Shown: in pieces, positions 1-8,900 of the stretch
How positions within the stretch are numbered: the stretch's first letter is position 1
Layout: each line of letters opens with the position of its first letter
Assembly: GCF_030505195.1 (NCBI RefSeq)
Contig: NZ_CP129672.1
Span: forward strand, 3,506,501-3,570,500
Direction: 5' to 3'
DNA from: Comamonas testosteroni
GTDB lineage: Bacteria > Pseudomonadota > Gammaproteobacteria > Burkholderiales > Burkholderiaceae_C
Length of the DNA stretch: 64,000 nucleotides
The notes under the pieces: model-generated
Seen by the model: only the letters and a program-made list of their open reading frames with translations
What the model was told of the DNA's origin: nothing
The model's database searches: none
Translations under genes and position numbers: made by a program

Positions 1-1
1 T

Positions 2-679
2 GCGGACTATGTGCAGCGCTTCAAGGATCTGGGTATTGAGACCCGTCATGTGGGTCAGCTGCAGAGCACGCATACGGCGCAGTGCATGATCATGACCGAT
101 CGTGACAACAACCAGATCACGGCTTTCCACCCAGGCGCCATGATGCAGGCGCACGAGAACCGCATCACGGCCGACATGGCTGCCGATATCAAGATCGGCA
201 TTGTTGCTCCCGATGGCCGTCAAGCCATGATGGAGCACGCCGCCCAGTTCAAGGCTGCAGGCATTCCTTTTGTGTTCGATCCCGGTCAGGGCCTGCCCAT
301 GTTCAATGGTGACGAGCTCAAGGCCTTTATCGAGCAGGCCGACTGGGTGGCAGTGAACGACTATGAAGGCAAGATGCTCAGCGAGCGCACAGGCCTGAGC
401 TTTGAGGAGATTTCGCGCAAGGTGCGCGGCCTGGTCGTGACACTGGGCGCCGAAGGCTGCGAAGTCTGGCAGCAGGGTGAAAAGACACTGGTTGCTTCGG
501 TGAAGCCCGCTGCCGTGGTCGATCCCACAGGTTGCGGCGATGCCTGGCGTGGCGCGTTCCTGTTTGGCCTGGAGCGTGGTTGGGATCTGCTGCGTTGCGC
601 CGAACTGGGAAACCGCATGGGGGCGCTCAAGGTGGCGCATCGCGGCCCGCAGAACTATCAGCTGGACTTCCAGCCCTGA
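2..679 (+). CDS. PfkB-family carbohydrate/nucleoside kinase, 5' end outside the window
   Basis: This is the C-terminal 225 residues of a ribokinase/PfkB-fold kinase; the reading frame is open from base 2, so the start lies upstream. Near the C terminus it has the PfkB signature DPTGCGDAWRGAF, which supplies the anion hole and the catalytic Asp of the DxxGxGD motif for phosphate transfer from ATP to a sugar or nucleoside hydroxyl. The family is usually about 310 residues, so some 85 N-terminal residues, including most substrate contacts, are missing. Burkholderiales carry an adenosine-kinase-like paralogue of this type, but the substrate cannot be fixed from this fragment. A strong terminator follows. 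Confidence 0.85.
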   Translation, partial: ADYVQRFKDLGIETRHVGQLQSTHTAQCMIMTDRDNNQITAFHPGAMMQAHENRITADMAADIKIGIVAPDGRQAMMEHAAQFKAAGIPFVFDPGQGLPMFNGDELKAFIEQADWVAVNDYEGKMLSERTGLSFEEISRKVRGLVVTLGAEGCEVWQQGEKTLVASVKPAAVVDPTGCGDAWRGAFLFGLERGWDLLRCAELGNRMGALKVAHRGPQNYQLDFQP

Positions 680-730
680 TGAGGTGCCAGTGCCTTGAGG
701 GCACTGATATCGGCACTGAATCAGGCATGT

Positions 731-769
731 AAAAAAGCCCGACTCTCGTAAGAGAGTTCGGGCTTTTTT
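731..769. terminator. Rho-independent terminator, bidirectional
   Basis: A GC-rich stem (GCCCGA-CTCTC pairing with GAGAG-TTCGGGC, GTAA loop) is flanked by an A-run on the left and a T-run on the right. It can end both the kinase gene (plus) and the histone-like gene (minus), which converge here. Confidence 0.85.
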
Positions 770-793
770 ATGGCGTGCAGGTCAGCGAACCGA

Positions 794-1867
794 TCAGGGC
801 TTGTTACCTGTGGGGAAGGGCCAGGCGGCTTGAGGTGCCAGGCGGGTCTGTGCCACGGGTGCGGTGGTTTCGGTGACGGCGGCAGGGGCAGGTGCAGGTG
901 CGGCAGCTTTCTTGGGGGCAGCCTTCTTGGGTGCAGCCTTTGCAGGAGCAGCGGTCTTTGCAGGAGCAGCAGCGGCCTTGGCAGCAGTTGCAGTCTTCTT
1001 GGGTGCAGCGGCCTTGGCAGCAGTTGCAGCCTTCTTGGGTGCAGCGGCCTTGGCAGCAGTTGCAGCCTTCTTGGGTGCAGCGGCCTTGGCAGCAGTTGCA
1101 GCCTTCTTGGGCGCAGCAGCCTTGGCAGCAGTTGCAGCCTTCTTGGGAGCGGCGGCCTTGGCAGCAGTTGCAGCCTTCTTGGGTGCAGCAGCCTTGGCAG
1201 CAGTTGCAGCCTTCTTGGGGGCGGCGGCCTTGGCAGCAGTTGCAGCCTTCTTGGGGGCAGCAGCCTTGGCAGTCGTTGCAGCCTTCTTGGGGGCAGCAGC
1301 CTTGGCAGCGGTTGCAGCCTTTGCAGGAGCAGCGGCCTTGGCAGCAGTTGCAGCTTTCTTAGTTGCAGCCTTTGCAGGAGCAGCGGCCTTGGCAGCGGTT
1401 GCAGCCTTCTTGGGTGCAGCCTTTGCAGGAGCAGCGGCCTTGGCAGCAGTTGCAGCCTTCTTGGGTGCAGCCTTTGCAGGAGCAGCGGCCTTGGCAGCGG
1501 TTGCAGCCTTCTTGGGGGCAGCCTTTGCAGGAGCAGCGGCCTTGGCAGCGGTTGCAGCCTTCTTGGGTGCAGCCTTTGCAGGAGCAGCCTTGGCAGCGGT
1601 TGCAGCCTTCTTGGGTGCAGCCTTTGCAGGAGCAGCAGCCTTGGCAGCGGTTGCAGCCTTCTTGGGTGCAGCCTTTGCAGGAGCAGCAGCCTTGGCAGCA
1701 GTTGCAGCCTTCTTGGGTGCAGCCTTTGCAGGAGCAGCGGCCTTGGGGGCGGCAGTCTTGGTTGCAGCTGTTTTCTTCACAGCTTCAGCCTTGGGCGCGG
1801 CCGCCTTCTTGGCAGGGGTCTTTTTTTCGGTTGTGGCCTTGGCGGCCGTCTTCTTCGCAGTTGCCAT
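794..1867 (-). CDS. Alanine/lysine-rich histone H1-like DNA-binding protein
   Basis: The protein has 357 residues, built almost wholly of Ala, Lys and Pro in repeats such as AAPAKAAPKKAATAAK, resembling eukaryotic H1 tails and the AlgP/Hc1-type nucleoid proteins of Burkholderiales. Such proteins bind DNA non-specifically through Lys side chains; a role in nucleoid compaction is inferred. There is no folded domain or signal peptide. The short N-terminal part (MATAKKTAAKATTEKK) and the C-terminal part (about residues 325-357, PVAQTRLAPQ) are non-repetitive. Two ATGs lie in tandem; I chose the inner one because GGAG sits 6 nt before it and only 3 nt before the outer one at 1870. The repeat array makes length variation between strains likely. 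Confidence 0.85.
   Translation of the reverse strand: MATAKKTAAKATTEKKTPAKKAAAPKAEAVKKTAATKTAAPKAAAPAKAAPKKAATAAKAAAPAKAAPKKAATAAKAAAPAKAAPKKAATAAKAAPAKAAPKKAATAAKAAAPAKAAPKKAATAAKAAAPAKAAPKKAATAAKAAAPAKAAPKKAATAAKAAAPAKAATKKAATAAKAAAPAKAATAAKAAAPKKAATTAKAAAPKKAATAAKAAAPKKAATAAKAAAPKKAATAAKAAAPKKAATAAKAAAPKKAATAAKAAAPKKAATAAKAAAPKKAATAAKAAAPKKTATAAKAAAAPAKTAAPAKAAPKKAAPKKAAAPAPAPAAVTETTAPVAQTRLAPQAAWPFPTGNKP
950..1760. repeat. In-frame tandem repeats inside the histone-like gene
   Basis: Degenerate direct repeats of about 36-51 bp encode alternating APKKAATAAKAA and PAKAAPKKAATAAKAA blocks. Two sub-arrays are visible: about 980-1315 has the shorter unit (no PAK), and about 1320-1740 has the longer unit with TTTGCAGGAGCAGC inserts. 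Neighbouring units are nearly identical, so polymerase slippage or recombination should change copy number in frame. Confidence 0.8.
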
Positions 1868-2046
1868 CATTTTCTCCTTCGTTGATTTGCATAAGACGTC
1901 CGGCTCTTTGCAGTGCCGGACGATTCAAAGCGATGTGGAGTTACGCATCGCTAGGAACACAAATTTGCTTCACGCCAAAAATCTCAGTTTTTTGTAGCAA
2001 TGAAGTGAAGCAAGTCATGACTCGCATTGTGCCTGCTTAGAAGCAA

Positions 2047-3138
2047 TTAATCCCAAGAAAGTGCGCCTCCGGTCTGATACTCGATCACTCGTGTCTCAAA
2101 GAAGTTACGTTCTTTCTTCAAATCGATCATTTCGCTCATCCAGGGGAAGGGATTTTCTTCACCGGGGAACAGTTCCTCCAGACCGATCTGCGTGGCGCGA
2201 CGGTTGGCGATGTAGCGCAGATAGCCCTTGAACATGGATGCATTCATGCCCAGCACACCGCGTGGCATGGTGTCCTCGGCATAGCGATATTCGAGCTCCA
2301 CAGCCCTCTGGAACAGCTCCGTGATTTCCTGCTTGAATTCGGCCGTCCACAGATGCGGGTTCTCGAGCTTGAGCTGGTTGATCAGATCGATGCCGAAGTT
2401 GCAGTGCATGGACTCGTCGCGCAGGATGTACTGGTACTGCTCGGCCGCGCCTGTCATCTTGTTCTGGCGGCCCAGGGCCAGGATCTGCGTGAAGCCCACG
2501 TAGAAGAACAGGCCTTCCATCAGGCAGGCAAAAACGATCAGCGACTTCAGCAGAGTCTGGTCGGTTTCGGGCGTGCCGGTGTTGAAGTTGGGGTCCATGA
2601 TCGCTTCGATGAAGGGGATCAGGAACTCGTCCTTGTCGCGGATGGATTGGACTTCGTTGTAGGCGTTGAAGATTTCCGATTCATCCAGGCCCAGCGATTC
2701 AACGATGTACTGGTAGGCGTGAGTGTGGATGGCTTCTTCGAAGGCCTGGCGCAGCAGGAACTGGCGGCACTCGGGCGCCGTGATGTGGCGGTAGGTGCCC
2801 AGCACGATGTTGTTGGCGGCCAGCGAGTCGGCCGTCACAAAGAAGCCCAGATTGCGCTTGACGATGCGACGCTCGTCTTCGGTCAGACCGTTGGGGTCCT
2901 TCCACAGCGCGATGTCGCGCGTCATGTTCACTTCCTGCGGCATCCAGTGGTTGGCGCAGGTGGCCAGATACTTTTCCCAGGCCCACTTGTACTTGAAGGG
3001 AACCAGCTGGTTCACGTCGGTCTTGGCGTTGATGATGCGCTTGTCGGCGGCATTCACGCGCTTGTGGGTGCTGGTGGACGCGCCGGCTTCTGCGCTGGTG
3101 GCGGAAGAGGCAAAGGTGTCGTCGTCAAAGCTCAGCAT
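2047..3138 (-). CDS. nrdB: Ribonucleoside-diphosphate reductase class Ia, beta subunit
   Basis: This 363-residue radical-generating subunit houses the di-iron/tyrosyl radical cofactor that starts nucleotide reduction in NrdA. By comparison with E. coli R2 I can place Asp104, Glu135 and His138 (EEAIHTH) as iron ligands and Tyr142 as the radical tyrosine, plus a second ExxH ligand pair in the segment [10 protein letters not shown]. The ATG at 3138 has AAGGA eight bases upstream; an open frame extends 19 codons further but lacks family similarity. It lies downstream of nrdA in the same direction with a 220-bp gap that carries a dispersed repeat, so it may be cotranscribed or have its own promoter. 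Confidence 0.96.
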   Translation of the reverse strand: MLSFDDDTFASSATSAEAGASTSTHKRVNAADKRIINAKTDVNQLVPFKYKWAWEKYLATCANHWMPQEVNMTRDIALWKDPNGLTEDERRIVKRNLGFFVTADSLAANNIVLGTYRHITAPECRQFLLRQAFEEAIHTHAYQYIVESLGLDESEIFNAYNEVQSIRDKDEFLIPFIEAIMDPNFNTGTPETDQTLLKSLIVFACLMEGLFFYVGFTQILALGRQNKMTGAAEQYQYILRDESMHCNFGIDLINQLKLENPHLWTAEFKQEITELFQRAVELEYRYAEDTMPRGVLGMNASMFKGYLRYIANRRATQIGLEELFPGEENPFPWMSEMIDLKKERNFFETRVIEYQTGGALSWD

Positions 3139-3248
3139 ATTTATTCCTTGAAGGGCAAAAGCTGGGTGCAGTGCAATCGACATCCAGCTTCTCAATCATT
3201 TATTGGTGGAGTGGCGCCACTCAAATACTGGCGCACTCTAAAGCGAGA

Positions 3249-3356
3249 GACACCGAGGAAGCGCCGCCGCGCACCGAGGGTGTCGTCCCCCTCCCGCGAA
3301 GCGAGAGAGGGGGAAGGCGCGGGCCGCCGAGGCAAAGCGCCTCAGGGGGTGTTGCC
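3249..3356 (-). repeat. Dispersed GC-rich intergenic repeat, copy 1 (nrdA-nrdB spacer)
   Basis: Read on the minus strand, this segment matches in order the blocks CCCCCTGAG, GCTTTGCCT, CTTCCCCCTCTCT, GGGAGG-GGACGACA and TGCGCGGCGGCGC seen on the plus strand at 13653-13735. The centre can fold as a hairpin (CCCCCTC paired with GAGGGGG). It fills most of the spacer between the two reductase genes. Confidence 0.75.
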
Positions 3357-3358
3357 AG

Positions 3359-6268
3359 TTACTGGCAGGCCTCGCAGCCCGGATCGTCAATCGCACAGAA
3401 CTTGATGTCCGTGGCGGGTGCCTGGGCACGGGCAGCGGCAGCAGCGGCTTCCAGTGCGCTGAGCGCAGGCTTGGCAGCAGGTGCCTCCGACGCGGCAGGA
3501 GCGCCGGAGGACACTGCGTTCAGCACGCGGCTTTGCACGGTGGACTTTTCGATATTGGTCGCGCTGGTGGTGCGCAGGTAGTAGGTGGTCTTCAGACCGC
3601 GCAGCCAGGCCAGCATGTAGGTGTCGTGCAGCTTCTTGCCCGATGCACCGGCCATGTAGATGTTCAGGCTCTGGGCCTGGTCGATCCACTTCTGGCGGCG
3701 CGAGGCGGCTTCCACCAGCCATTCGGGCGAGACTTCAAACGCGGTGGCGTAGAGGTTCTTGATCTCTTGCGGCACGCGGTCGATGGCGCGCAGCGAGCCG
3801 TCGAAATGCTTGAGGTCCATGACCATCACGTCGTCCCACAGGCCCAGGCGCTTGAGGTCGCGCACCAGGTACTGGTTGATGACGGTGAATTCGCCAGACA
3901 GGTTGGACTTCACGGACAGGTTGCCGAACGAAGGCTCGATCGAGGCATCCACACCCACGATGTTGGAGATGGTGGCGGTGGGGGCAATGGCCACGCAGTT
4001 GGAGTTGCGCATGCCGTCCTGGGCGATCTTGGCGCGCAGGGCATCCCAGTCCAGCTTGGCCGAACGGTCCACTTCCACATAGCCGCCACGGGCCTTTTCC
4101 AGCAGCTTCAGGGTGTCGGGAGGCAGGATGCCCTGATCCCACAGCGAGCCCTTGAAGGTGGAGTAGGTGCCGCGTTCCTTGGACAGCTCGGTCGATGCCC
4201 AGTAAGCGTAGTAGCAGATGGCTTCCATGGCTTCGTCGGCGAACTCGACGGCGCCCTGGCTGGCGTAGGCGGTGCGCATTTCATACAGCGCATCCTGGAA
4301 ACCCATCAGGCCCATGCCCACAGGGCGGTGGCGCAGATTGGAGTCCTTGGCCTTTTGCACGGCGTAGTAGTTGATGTCGATCACGTTGTCCAGCATGCGC
4401 ATGGCCGTGTTCACGGTCTTGCGCAGCTTGTCGTGGTCGATCTTGCCGTCCTTGATGTGCTGGACCAGGTTCACCGAGCCCAGGTTGCAGACCGCAGTTT
4501 CGGTGTCGCTGGTGTTGAGCGTGATCTCGGTGCACAGGTTGGACGAGTGCACCACACCCACGTGCTGCTGGGGCGAGCGGATGTTGCAGGGGTCCTTGAA
4601 GGTGATCCAGGGATGGCCGGTCTCGAACAGCATCGAGAGCATCTTGCGCCACAGATCCACGGCCGGCACGCGCTTGAACAGCTTGAGCTCGCCGCTGTCG
4701 GTCTTGGCTTCATAGGCGGTATAGGCCTTCTCGAAGGCTTCGCCGTACAGGTCGTGCAGATCGGGTGCGTCGGCGGGCGAGAACAGGGTCCACTGGCCTG
4801 CTTCCATCACGCGCTTCATGAACAGGTCGGGAATCCAGTTCGCCGTGTTCATGTCGTGGGTGCGGCGGCGGTCGTCGCCGGTGTTCTTGCGCAGCTCCAG
4901 GAATTCTTCGATGTCCAGGTGCCAGGTTTCCAGATAGGTGCAGACAGCGCCCTTGCGCTTGCCGCCCTGGTTCACGGCGACGGCCGTGTCGTTGACCACC
5001 TTGAGGAAGGGAACCACGCCTTGCGATTCGCCGTTGGTGCCCTTGATGCGCGAGCCCAGGGCACGCACACGGGTCCAGTCATTGCCCAGGCCGCCGGCAA
5101 ACTTGGACAGCAGAGCATTTTCCTTGATGGATTCGTAGATGCCGTCCAGGTCGTCGGGCACGGTGGTCAGGTAGCAGGACGACAGCTGCGAGCGCAGCGT
5201 GCCGCTGTTGAACAGCGTGGGAGTGGACGACATGAAGTCGAAGGACGACAGCAGCTCGTAGAACTCGATGGCACGGGCGTTGCGGTCGGGCTCGTTCAGC
5301 GCCAGGCCCATGGCCACGCGCATGAAGAAGGACTGGGGCAGCTCGATGCGGCTCTTGCGCACGTGCAGGAAGTAGCGGTCGTACAGGGTCTGCAGACCCA
5401 GGTAGTCGAACTGCTCGTCGCGCTCGGCCTTCAGGGCCTTGGCCAGACGGGGCAGGTCGTAGTTCAGCAGCTCGGGGTTGAGCAGCTCGTTGTCCACGCC
5501 TTTTTGCACAAAGCCGGGGAAGTAGTCGGCATAGGCGGCCTGCATTTCCGTGGGCTGCACGTCGCGGCCCATGACTTCGCGCACGATGGTGTGCAGCAGC
5601 AGGCGGGCGGTGACGTAGGTGTAGTCGGGGTCTTTTTCGATCAGCGTACGGGCGGCCAGGATGGATGCCTTGTAGACCTCGGCCAGGGGCACGCCGTCAT
5701 ACAGATTGCGCAGGGTCTCGGCCACGATGGGCGCGGACTGGATGTCGGCATTCAGATGGCGGCAGGAAGCGACGATCAGAGCCTCCAGGCGCTCCTGGTC
5801 CAGCGGCACGCGCTGGCCGTTGTCGGTCACATGCAGCACGGGCTTGGCGGCGGCAGCGGCGGCCACTTCGGCGACCTTCTTCTGCTCGGCACGCTCCTGG
5901 TTGCGGCGCTCGCGATACAGCACATAGGCGCGGGCCACGTCCTGGTGACCGGCGCGCATCAGGCCCAGTTCGACCTGGTCCTGCACATCTTCGATATGGA
6001 AGGTGCCGCCATCGGGGCGCGAGCGCACCAGTGCGCGCACCACGCCGTCGGTGAGTTCGTTGACGGTGTCGCGCACGCTGGCGGAAGCCGCGCCTTGCGC
6101 GCCGCGCACGGCCAGGAAAGCCTTGGTCAGGGCCACGGCAATCTTCTGGGGCGCGAAAGCCACCACATCGCCGCTGCGGCGGATGATCTGATAGCTGTCA
6201 TTGGGGGAGGAAGAATTGGCTGCACCGGCAGGTGCGGCAGAAGGCAGTGAGTTCAACGCTTCTTGCAT
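3359..6268 (-). CDS. nrdA: Ribonucleoside-diphosphate reductase class Ia, alpha subunit
   Basis: This is the 969-residue catalytic subunit that reduces NDPs to dNDPs. Visible active-site residues are Cys365 (LSSCY) and Cys594 (AVCNLG) as the reducing pair, and Asn577-Cys579-Glu581 (NLCTE) with the thiyl cysteine. The C-terminal tail CAIDDPGCEACQ carries cysteines 958, 965 and 968 for re-reduction by thioredoxin or glutaredoxin. The N terminus has an ATP-cone (about 27-120) and a second cone-like segment (about 143-235), joined by an Ala-rich linker, making the protein longer than E. coli NrdA (761). The ATG at 6268 follows AGAGGA and was preferred over an upstream ATG at 6394 that lies inside the promoter region. 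The tandem NrdR boxes upstream fit repression by NrdR. Confidence 0.97.
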   Translation of the reverse strand: MQEALNSLPSAAPAGAANSSSPNDSYQIIRRSGDVVAFAPQKIAVALTKAFLAVRGAQGAASASVRDTVNELTDGVVRALVRSRPDGGTFHIEDVQDQVELGLMRAGHQDVARAYVLYRERRNQERAEQKKVAEVAAAAAAKPVLHVTDNGQRVPLDQERLEALIVASCRHLNADIQSAPIVAETLRNLYDGVPLAEVYKASILAARTLIEKDPDYTYVTARLLLHTIVREVMGRDVQPTEMQAAYADYFPGFVQKGVDNELLNPELLNYDLPRLAKALKAERDEQFDYLGLQTLYDRYFLHVRKSRIELPQSFFMRVAMGLALNEPDRNARAIEFYELLSSFDFMSSTPTLFNSGTLRSQLSSCYLTTVPDDLDGIYESIKENALLSKFAGGLGNDWTRVRALGSRIKGTNGESQGVVPFLKVVNDTAVAVNQGGKRKGAVCTYLETWHLDIEEFLELRKNTGDDRRRTHDMNTANWIPDLFMKRVMEAGQWTLFSPADAPDLHDLYGEAFEKAYTAYEAKTDSGELKLFKRVPAVDLWRKMLSMLFETGHPWITFKDPCNIRSPQQHVGVVHSSNLCTEITLNTSDTETAVCNLGSVNLVQHIKDGKIDHDKLRKTVNTAMRMLDNVIDINYYAVQKAKDSNLRHRPVGMGLMGFQDALYEMRTAYASQGAVEFADEAMEAICYYAYWASTELSKERGTYSTFKGSLWDQGILPPDTLKLLEKARGGYVEVDRSAKLDWDALRAKIAQDGMRNSNCVAIAPTATISNIVGVDASIEPSFGNLSVKSNLSGEFTVINQYLVRDLKRLGLWDDVMVMDLKHFDGSLRAIDRVPQEIKNLYATAFEVSPEWLVEAASRRQKWIDQAQSLNIYMAGASGKKLHDTYMLAWLRGLKTTYYLRTTSATNIEKSTVQSRVLNAVSSGAPAASEAPAAKPALSALEAAAAAARAQAPATDIKFCAIDDPGCEACQ

Positions 6269-6773
6269 AAGTTCCTCTGAGTCAGTATGTGGATAGGCAG
6301 ACAAAGGCCTGCACTGCTGGCAGGCCATCAAAAACACGATTCGGCGCCTCGGTTTACACATGGTTTGCACAGGGTATGCACAACTTGTAAACACTAGATA
6401 TGGGGTCTGTGGCGCTTCAAAACACTACCGGTAGTGTATCGCGCTTAAATCCGAGCGACCTGATGAAACTACCGAATCTGGCATTTCGAGCGCCGCTTGA
6501 CAGCCGCAAAAATGACTTCATCCCGCATGAATAAAGGCCTGTGGCGCGGTTGCGCGCGGCGGCAGATCGGGCCGGAAATATGTAAAAAATTTGCGTGTTT
6601 GATGCAGGCGACAGTTGTTGCGCGCGCGCCATTGACATGCCGTTTCGAAGCCCTGCAACGATGGATGTTTGGGATTCTCAAAATGAGGAGCGCATAGCGC
6701 CTGCCAGTAAAAGATTTCAGCTACGAATGTGTATGAAATCGAGTGCTGAAAGGCGGTAGGTGCTATGAAGATT
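6269..6773. other. nrdA promoter region and ampD-nrdA spacer
   Basis: No convincing gene lies in these 505 bp. The part near nrdA holds the two NrdR boxes. On the minus strand TATCTA inside the nrdA-proximal box could be a -10, with TTTTGA 16 bp upstream as a weak -35. This would place the boxes over the core promoter. The A+T-richer stretch at about 6500-6760 shows no codon structure I trust. Confidence 0.5.
6391..6437 (-). promoter_or_regulatory. Tandem NrdR boxes upstream of nrdA
   Basis: Two 16-bp palindromic sites start exactly 31 bp apart: 6391-6406 (minus strand ACCCCATATCTAGTGT) and 6422-6437 (ACACTACCGGTAGTGT, a perfect palindrome). Family knowledge: NrdR boxes resemble ACACWATATATWGTGT and occur in pairs about three helical turns apart. 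Position 120-170 bp before the nrdA start fits repression by the ATP/dATP-sensing NrdR. Confidence 0.85.
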
Positions 6774-7412
6774 TCAGGCTGCGCCTGAGGCTGAAGGACT
6801 GGGGGGGAATTGCCAGCTGCGCGTGCCGTCCGTGCTGCCCAGCTGCTGCTGCAGCCGCTGCCAGTCAAAGCCCGGGCCGGGGTCCTGCTTGCGCCCGGGC
6901 GCGACGTGCTCGTGTCCGGCGATGTAGTGCACGGGATAGTGCGCCGCGATGGCGATGCAAAGCTGCTGCAGAGCCTGGTACTGCGCAGCTTCAAAGCTCA
7001 GGCCTTCCAGGCCTTCGAGTTCGATGCCGATGGAGTCGTCGTTGCAGCGCTCGCGCCCGCGCCACTGGCTCACGCCGGCATGCCAGGCGCGGTCGTCGCA
7101 GCTGACGAACTGCCAGATCTCGCCATGACGCGTGATAAAGAAATGTGACGAGACTTCGAGGCCGCGAATACCCTGGTAATAAGGATGGGCGTCCCAGTCC
7201 AGCTGATTGGTGAACAACTGCTGCACCGCGCCTGTGCCGTACTGGCCCGGAGGCAGGCTGATGGAGTGGATGATGACGAGGTCGATCTGCGCGTCCCTGG
7301 GGCGAGTGCCGAAATTGGGAGATCTCAGCTGGCGTGCCGCACCATACCAGCCGGCCTGCCAAGGCTGCTGTGGCAGCGGCAAGGATGAAAAATGAGGAGC
7401 CGGATCAGACAT
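6774..7412 (-). CDS. ampD: 1,6-anhydro-N-acetylmuramyl-L-alanine amidase
   Basis: This 212-residue cytosolic zinc amidase removes the stem peptide from anhydro-muropeptides during cell-wall recycling; in many Gram-negatives its loss derepresses AmpR-controlled beta-lactamase. The Amidase_2 fold is recognisable from LVIIHSISLPPGQYG (first zinc His at residue 49), SSHFFITRHGEIWQFV, and AGHEHVAPGRKQDPGPGFDW with the second His and the Asp ligand. Its ATG overlaps the pilR stop by 8 bases, so it is translated from the pilS-pilR transcript. The C-terminal 20 residues are Ser/Pro/Ala-rich and unlike the family core. Confidence 0.94.
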   Translation of the reverse strand: MSDPAPHFSSLPLPQQPWQAGWYGAARQLRSPNFGTRPRDAQIDLVIIHSISLPPGQYGTGAVQQLFTNQLDWDAHPYYQGIRGLEVSSHFFITRHGEIWQFVSCDDRAWHAGVSQWRGRERCNDDSIGIELEGLEGLSFEAAQYQALQQLCIAIAAHYPVHYIAGHEHVAPGRKQDPGPGFDWQRLQQQLGSTDGTRSWQFPPSPSASGAA

Positions 7413-8895
7413 TGTCGCTCTGGTGTTTGCTGCCTTCGGCCGGCAGGTCTATGCCCAGACGGTCGATGCGGTAGCGAATCTGGCGCAGGCTGATGCCAAG
7501 TCTGGCCGCCGTGGCTGTGCGGTTGAAGCCGTTGTCCTGAAGGGCTCTGACCAAAATGCTGCGCTCCTGCTGATCAAGCCAGCCTTGCAGATCTTCGGGC
7601 AGCGTGGCCGGACTGTCTGCGTGCCGAGCTTGCGGCTGCGGCGCACTCGATGCCCCAGCGTCCGAGAAGGCGGCTGCCGCCGCACCAGCGTCCTCGGTCG
7701 GCACGCCGGATTCGGGCAGACGCAGCGGGCCTTCCTCGCCCAGTGCAATGGCGCGGTGCAGCACGTTCTCCAGCTCGCGCACATTGCCTGCCAGCGGAAG
7801 CCTGGCGATCTGGCTGATGCTGATGTTGTCCAGCTCCGGCGTGGGCAGTCCGGACTCGCGGGCCAGCTTTTGCAGCAAAGCCTGGCATAGCTGGCCCAGG
7901 TCTTCACGGCGCTCGCGCAGCGCGGGCAGCTCGATTTCGATGACATTGAGACGGTAGAACAGGTCCTGGCGGAAATTGCCTGCCTGCACTTGCGCTCCCA
8001 GATCGCGGTGGGTGGCGCTGACGATGCGCACATCGACGGCTTCTTCCTGGGTGCTGCCCAGCGGACGAATCTTGCGCTCCTGAATGGCGCGCAGCAGCTT
8101 GGCCTGCATGGCCAGGGGCAGGTCTCCGATTTCATCGAGAAACAAGGTGCCGCCCTGTGCGGCCTGGAAGTAGCCGGGCCTGTCCTGCGTGGCACCGGTG
8201 TAGGAGCCCTTGCGCGCGCCGAAGAACTCGGCTTCGAGCAGGTTTTCCGGGATGGCACCGCAGTTGACCGCGACCATGGGACCGTCGGCCCGCTGGCTGC
8301 AGCCGTGCAGGGCGCGTGCCACCAGTTCCTTGCCCGTGCCCGATTCACCCTGAATCAGCACGGGAGCCATGCCTTTGGCGACCTTGACAATGCGCTGTTT
8401 GACCAGTTGCATGGCCTGAGACTGGCCAACCAGAGCCTCCAGTGCGCCAGGTTTCGCTCCCGCCCCTGTGCCGCTGGTTGGCGGGTTGCCGGGCTTGGGC
8501 ACAGCGCCAATGCCTTGCACGGCCGATGCCACGACCTGGCGGAACTGGCGCAGGTCCACGGGCTTGGTCAGATAGTCGAACGCGCCCGCGCGCAGGGCCT
8601 CGACGGCGTTTTCGGCAGAGCCGTAGGCCGTCATGACGATGCAGCGCTCGCTGCGTGACTGCTCGCGCAGCAGCTGCAGCAGCTCCATGCCGATCCCGTC
8701 GGGCAGGCGCATATCGGTAATCAAGACATCGAAGTTGCGGCCTTGCAACTGAGCCATGCCTTCCTGGACCGAGCCCGCAGTTTCCACGCGGTAGCCTTCC
8801 CGCAGCAGGGTCAGCTCGTAGAGCGTGCGCAGATCCGGTTCATCATCGACCACGAGAATGCTGGCCGCTGAGGATGAGTGAGGCGAGGAGGTCAC
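7405..8895 (-). CDS. pilR: Sigma-54-dependent response regulator, PilR type
   Basis: This 496-residue NtrC-family regulator has a receiver domain (acidic pocket Asp17/18, phospho-acceptor Asp61, Lys in YLTKPVD), a central AAA+ domain (Walker A GESGTGKE, Walker B GGTLFLDEIGDLP) and a C-terminal Fis-type helix-turn-helix (NRTATAARLGISLRQIRYRI). The sigma-54 contact loop reads GSYTGA rather than canonical GAFTGA; PilR proteins usually have GSFTGA, so Phe to Tyr is the one unusual residue. Translation appears to begin at a GTG five bases after the pilS stop; no ATG lies before the receiver domain. Partnership with the adjacent kinase and control of type IV pilin are inferred from the conserved pair. 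Confidence 0.9.
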   Translation of the reverse strand: MTSSPHSSSAASILVVDDEPDLRTLYELTLLREGYRVETAGSVQEGMAQLQGRNFDVLITDMRLPDGIGMELLQLLREQSRSERCIVMTAYGSAENAVEALRAGAFDYLTKPVDLRQFRQVVASAVQGIGAVPKPGNPPTSGTGAGAKPGALEALVGQSQAMQLVKQRIVKVAKGMAPVLIQGESGTGKELVARALHGCSQRADGPMVAVNCGAIPENLLEAEFFGARKGSYTGATQDRPGYFQAAQGGTLFLDEIGDLPLAMQAKLLRAIQERKIRPLGSTQEEAVDVRIVSATHRDLGAQVQAGNFRQDLFYRLNVIEIELPALRERREDLGQLCQALLQKLARESGLPTPELDNISISQIARLPLAGNVRELENVLHRAIALGEEGPLRLPESGVPTEDAGAAAAAFSDAGASSAPQPQARHADSPATLPEDLQGWLDQQERSILVRALQDNGFNRTATAARLGISLRQIRYRIDRLGIDLPAEGSKHQSDNV

Positions 8896-8900
8896 TGGGC

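Noticed and set aside
950..1760. Regular repeats that could suggest a CRISPR array
   Set aside because: Units are contiguous and coding, without unique spacers, and no cas genes are nearby.
864..1997. Plus-strand Ala/Val/Phe-rich repeat protein over the histone-like gene
   Set aside because: It is the reverse complement of the tandem repeat. The minus strand has the ribosome site, the Lys-rich composition and a known family.
3533..6250. A 905-codon plus-strand open frame opposite nrdA
   Set aside because: Antisense shadow of nrdA in high-GC sequence, rich in Gly, Val, His and Gln and without motifs or a ribosome site.
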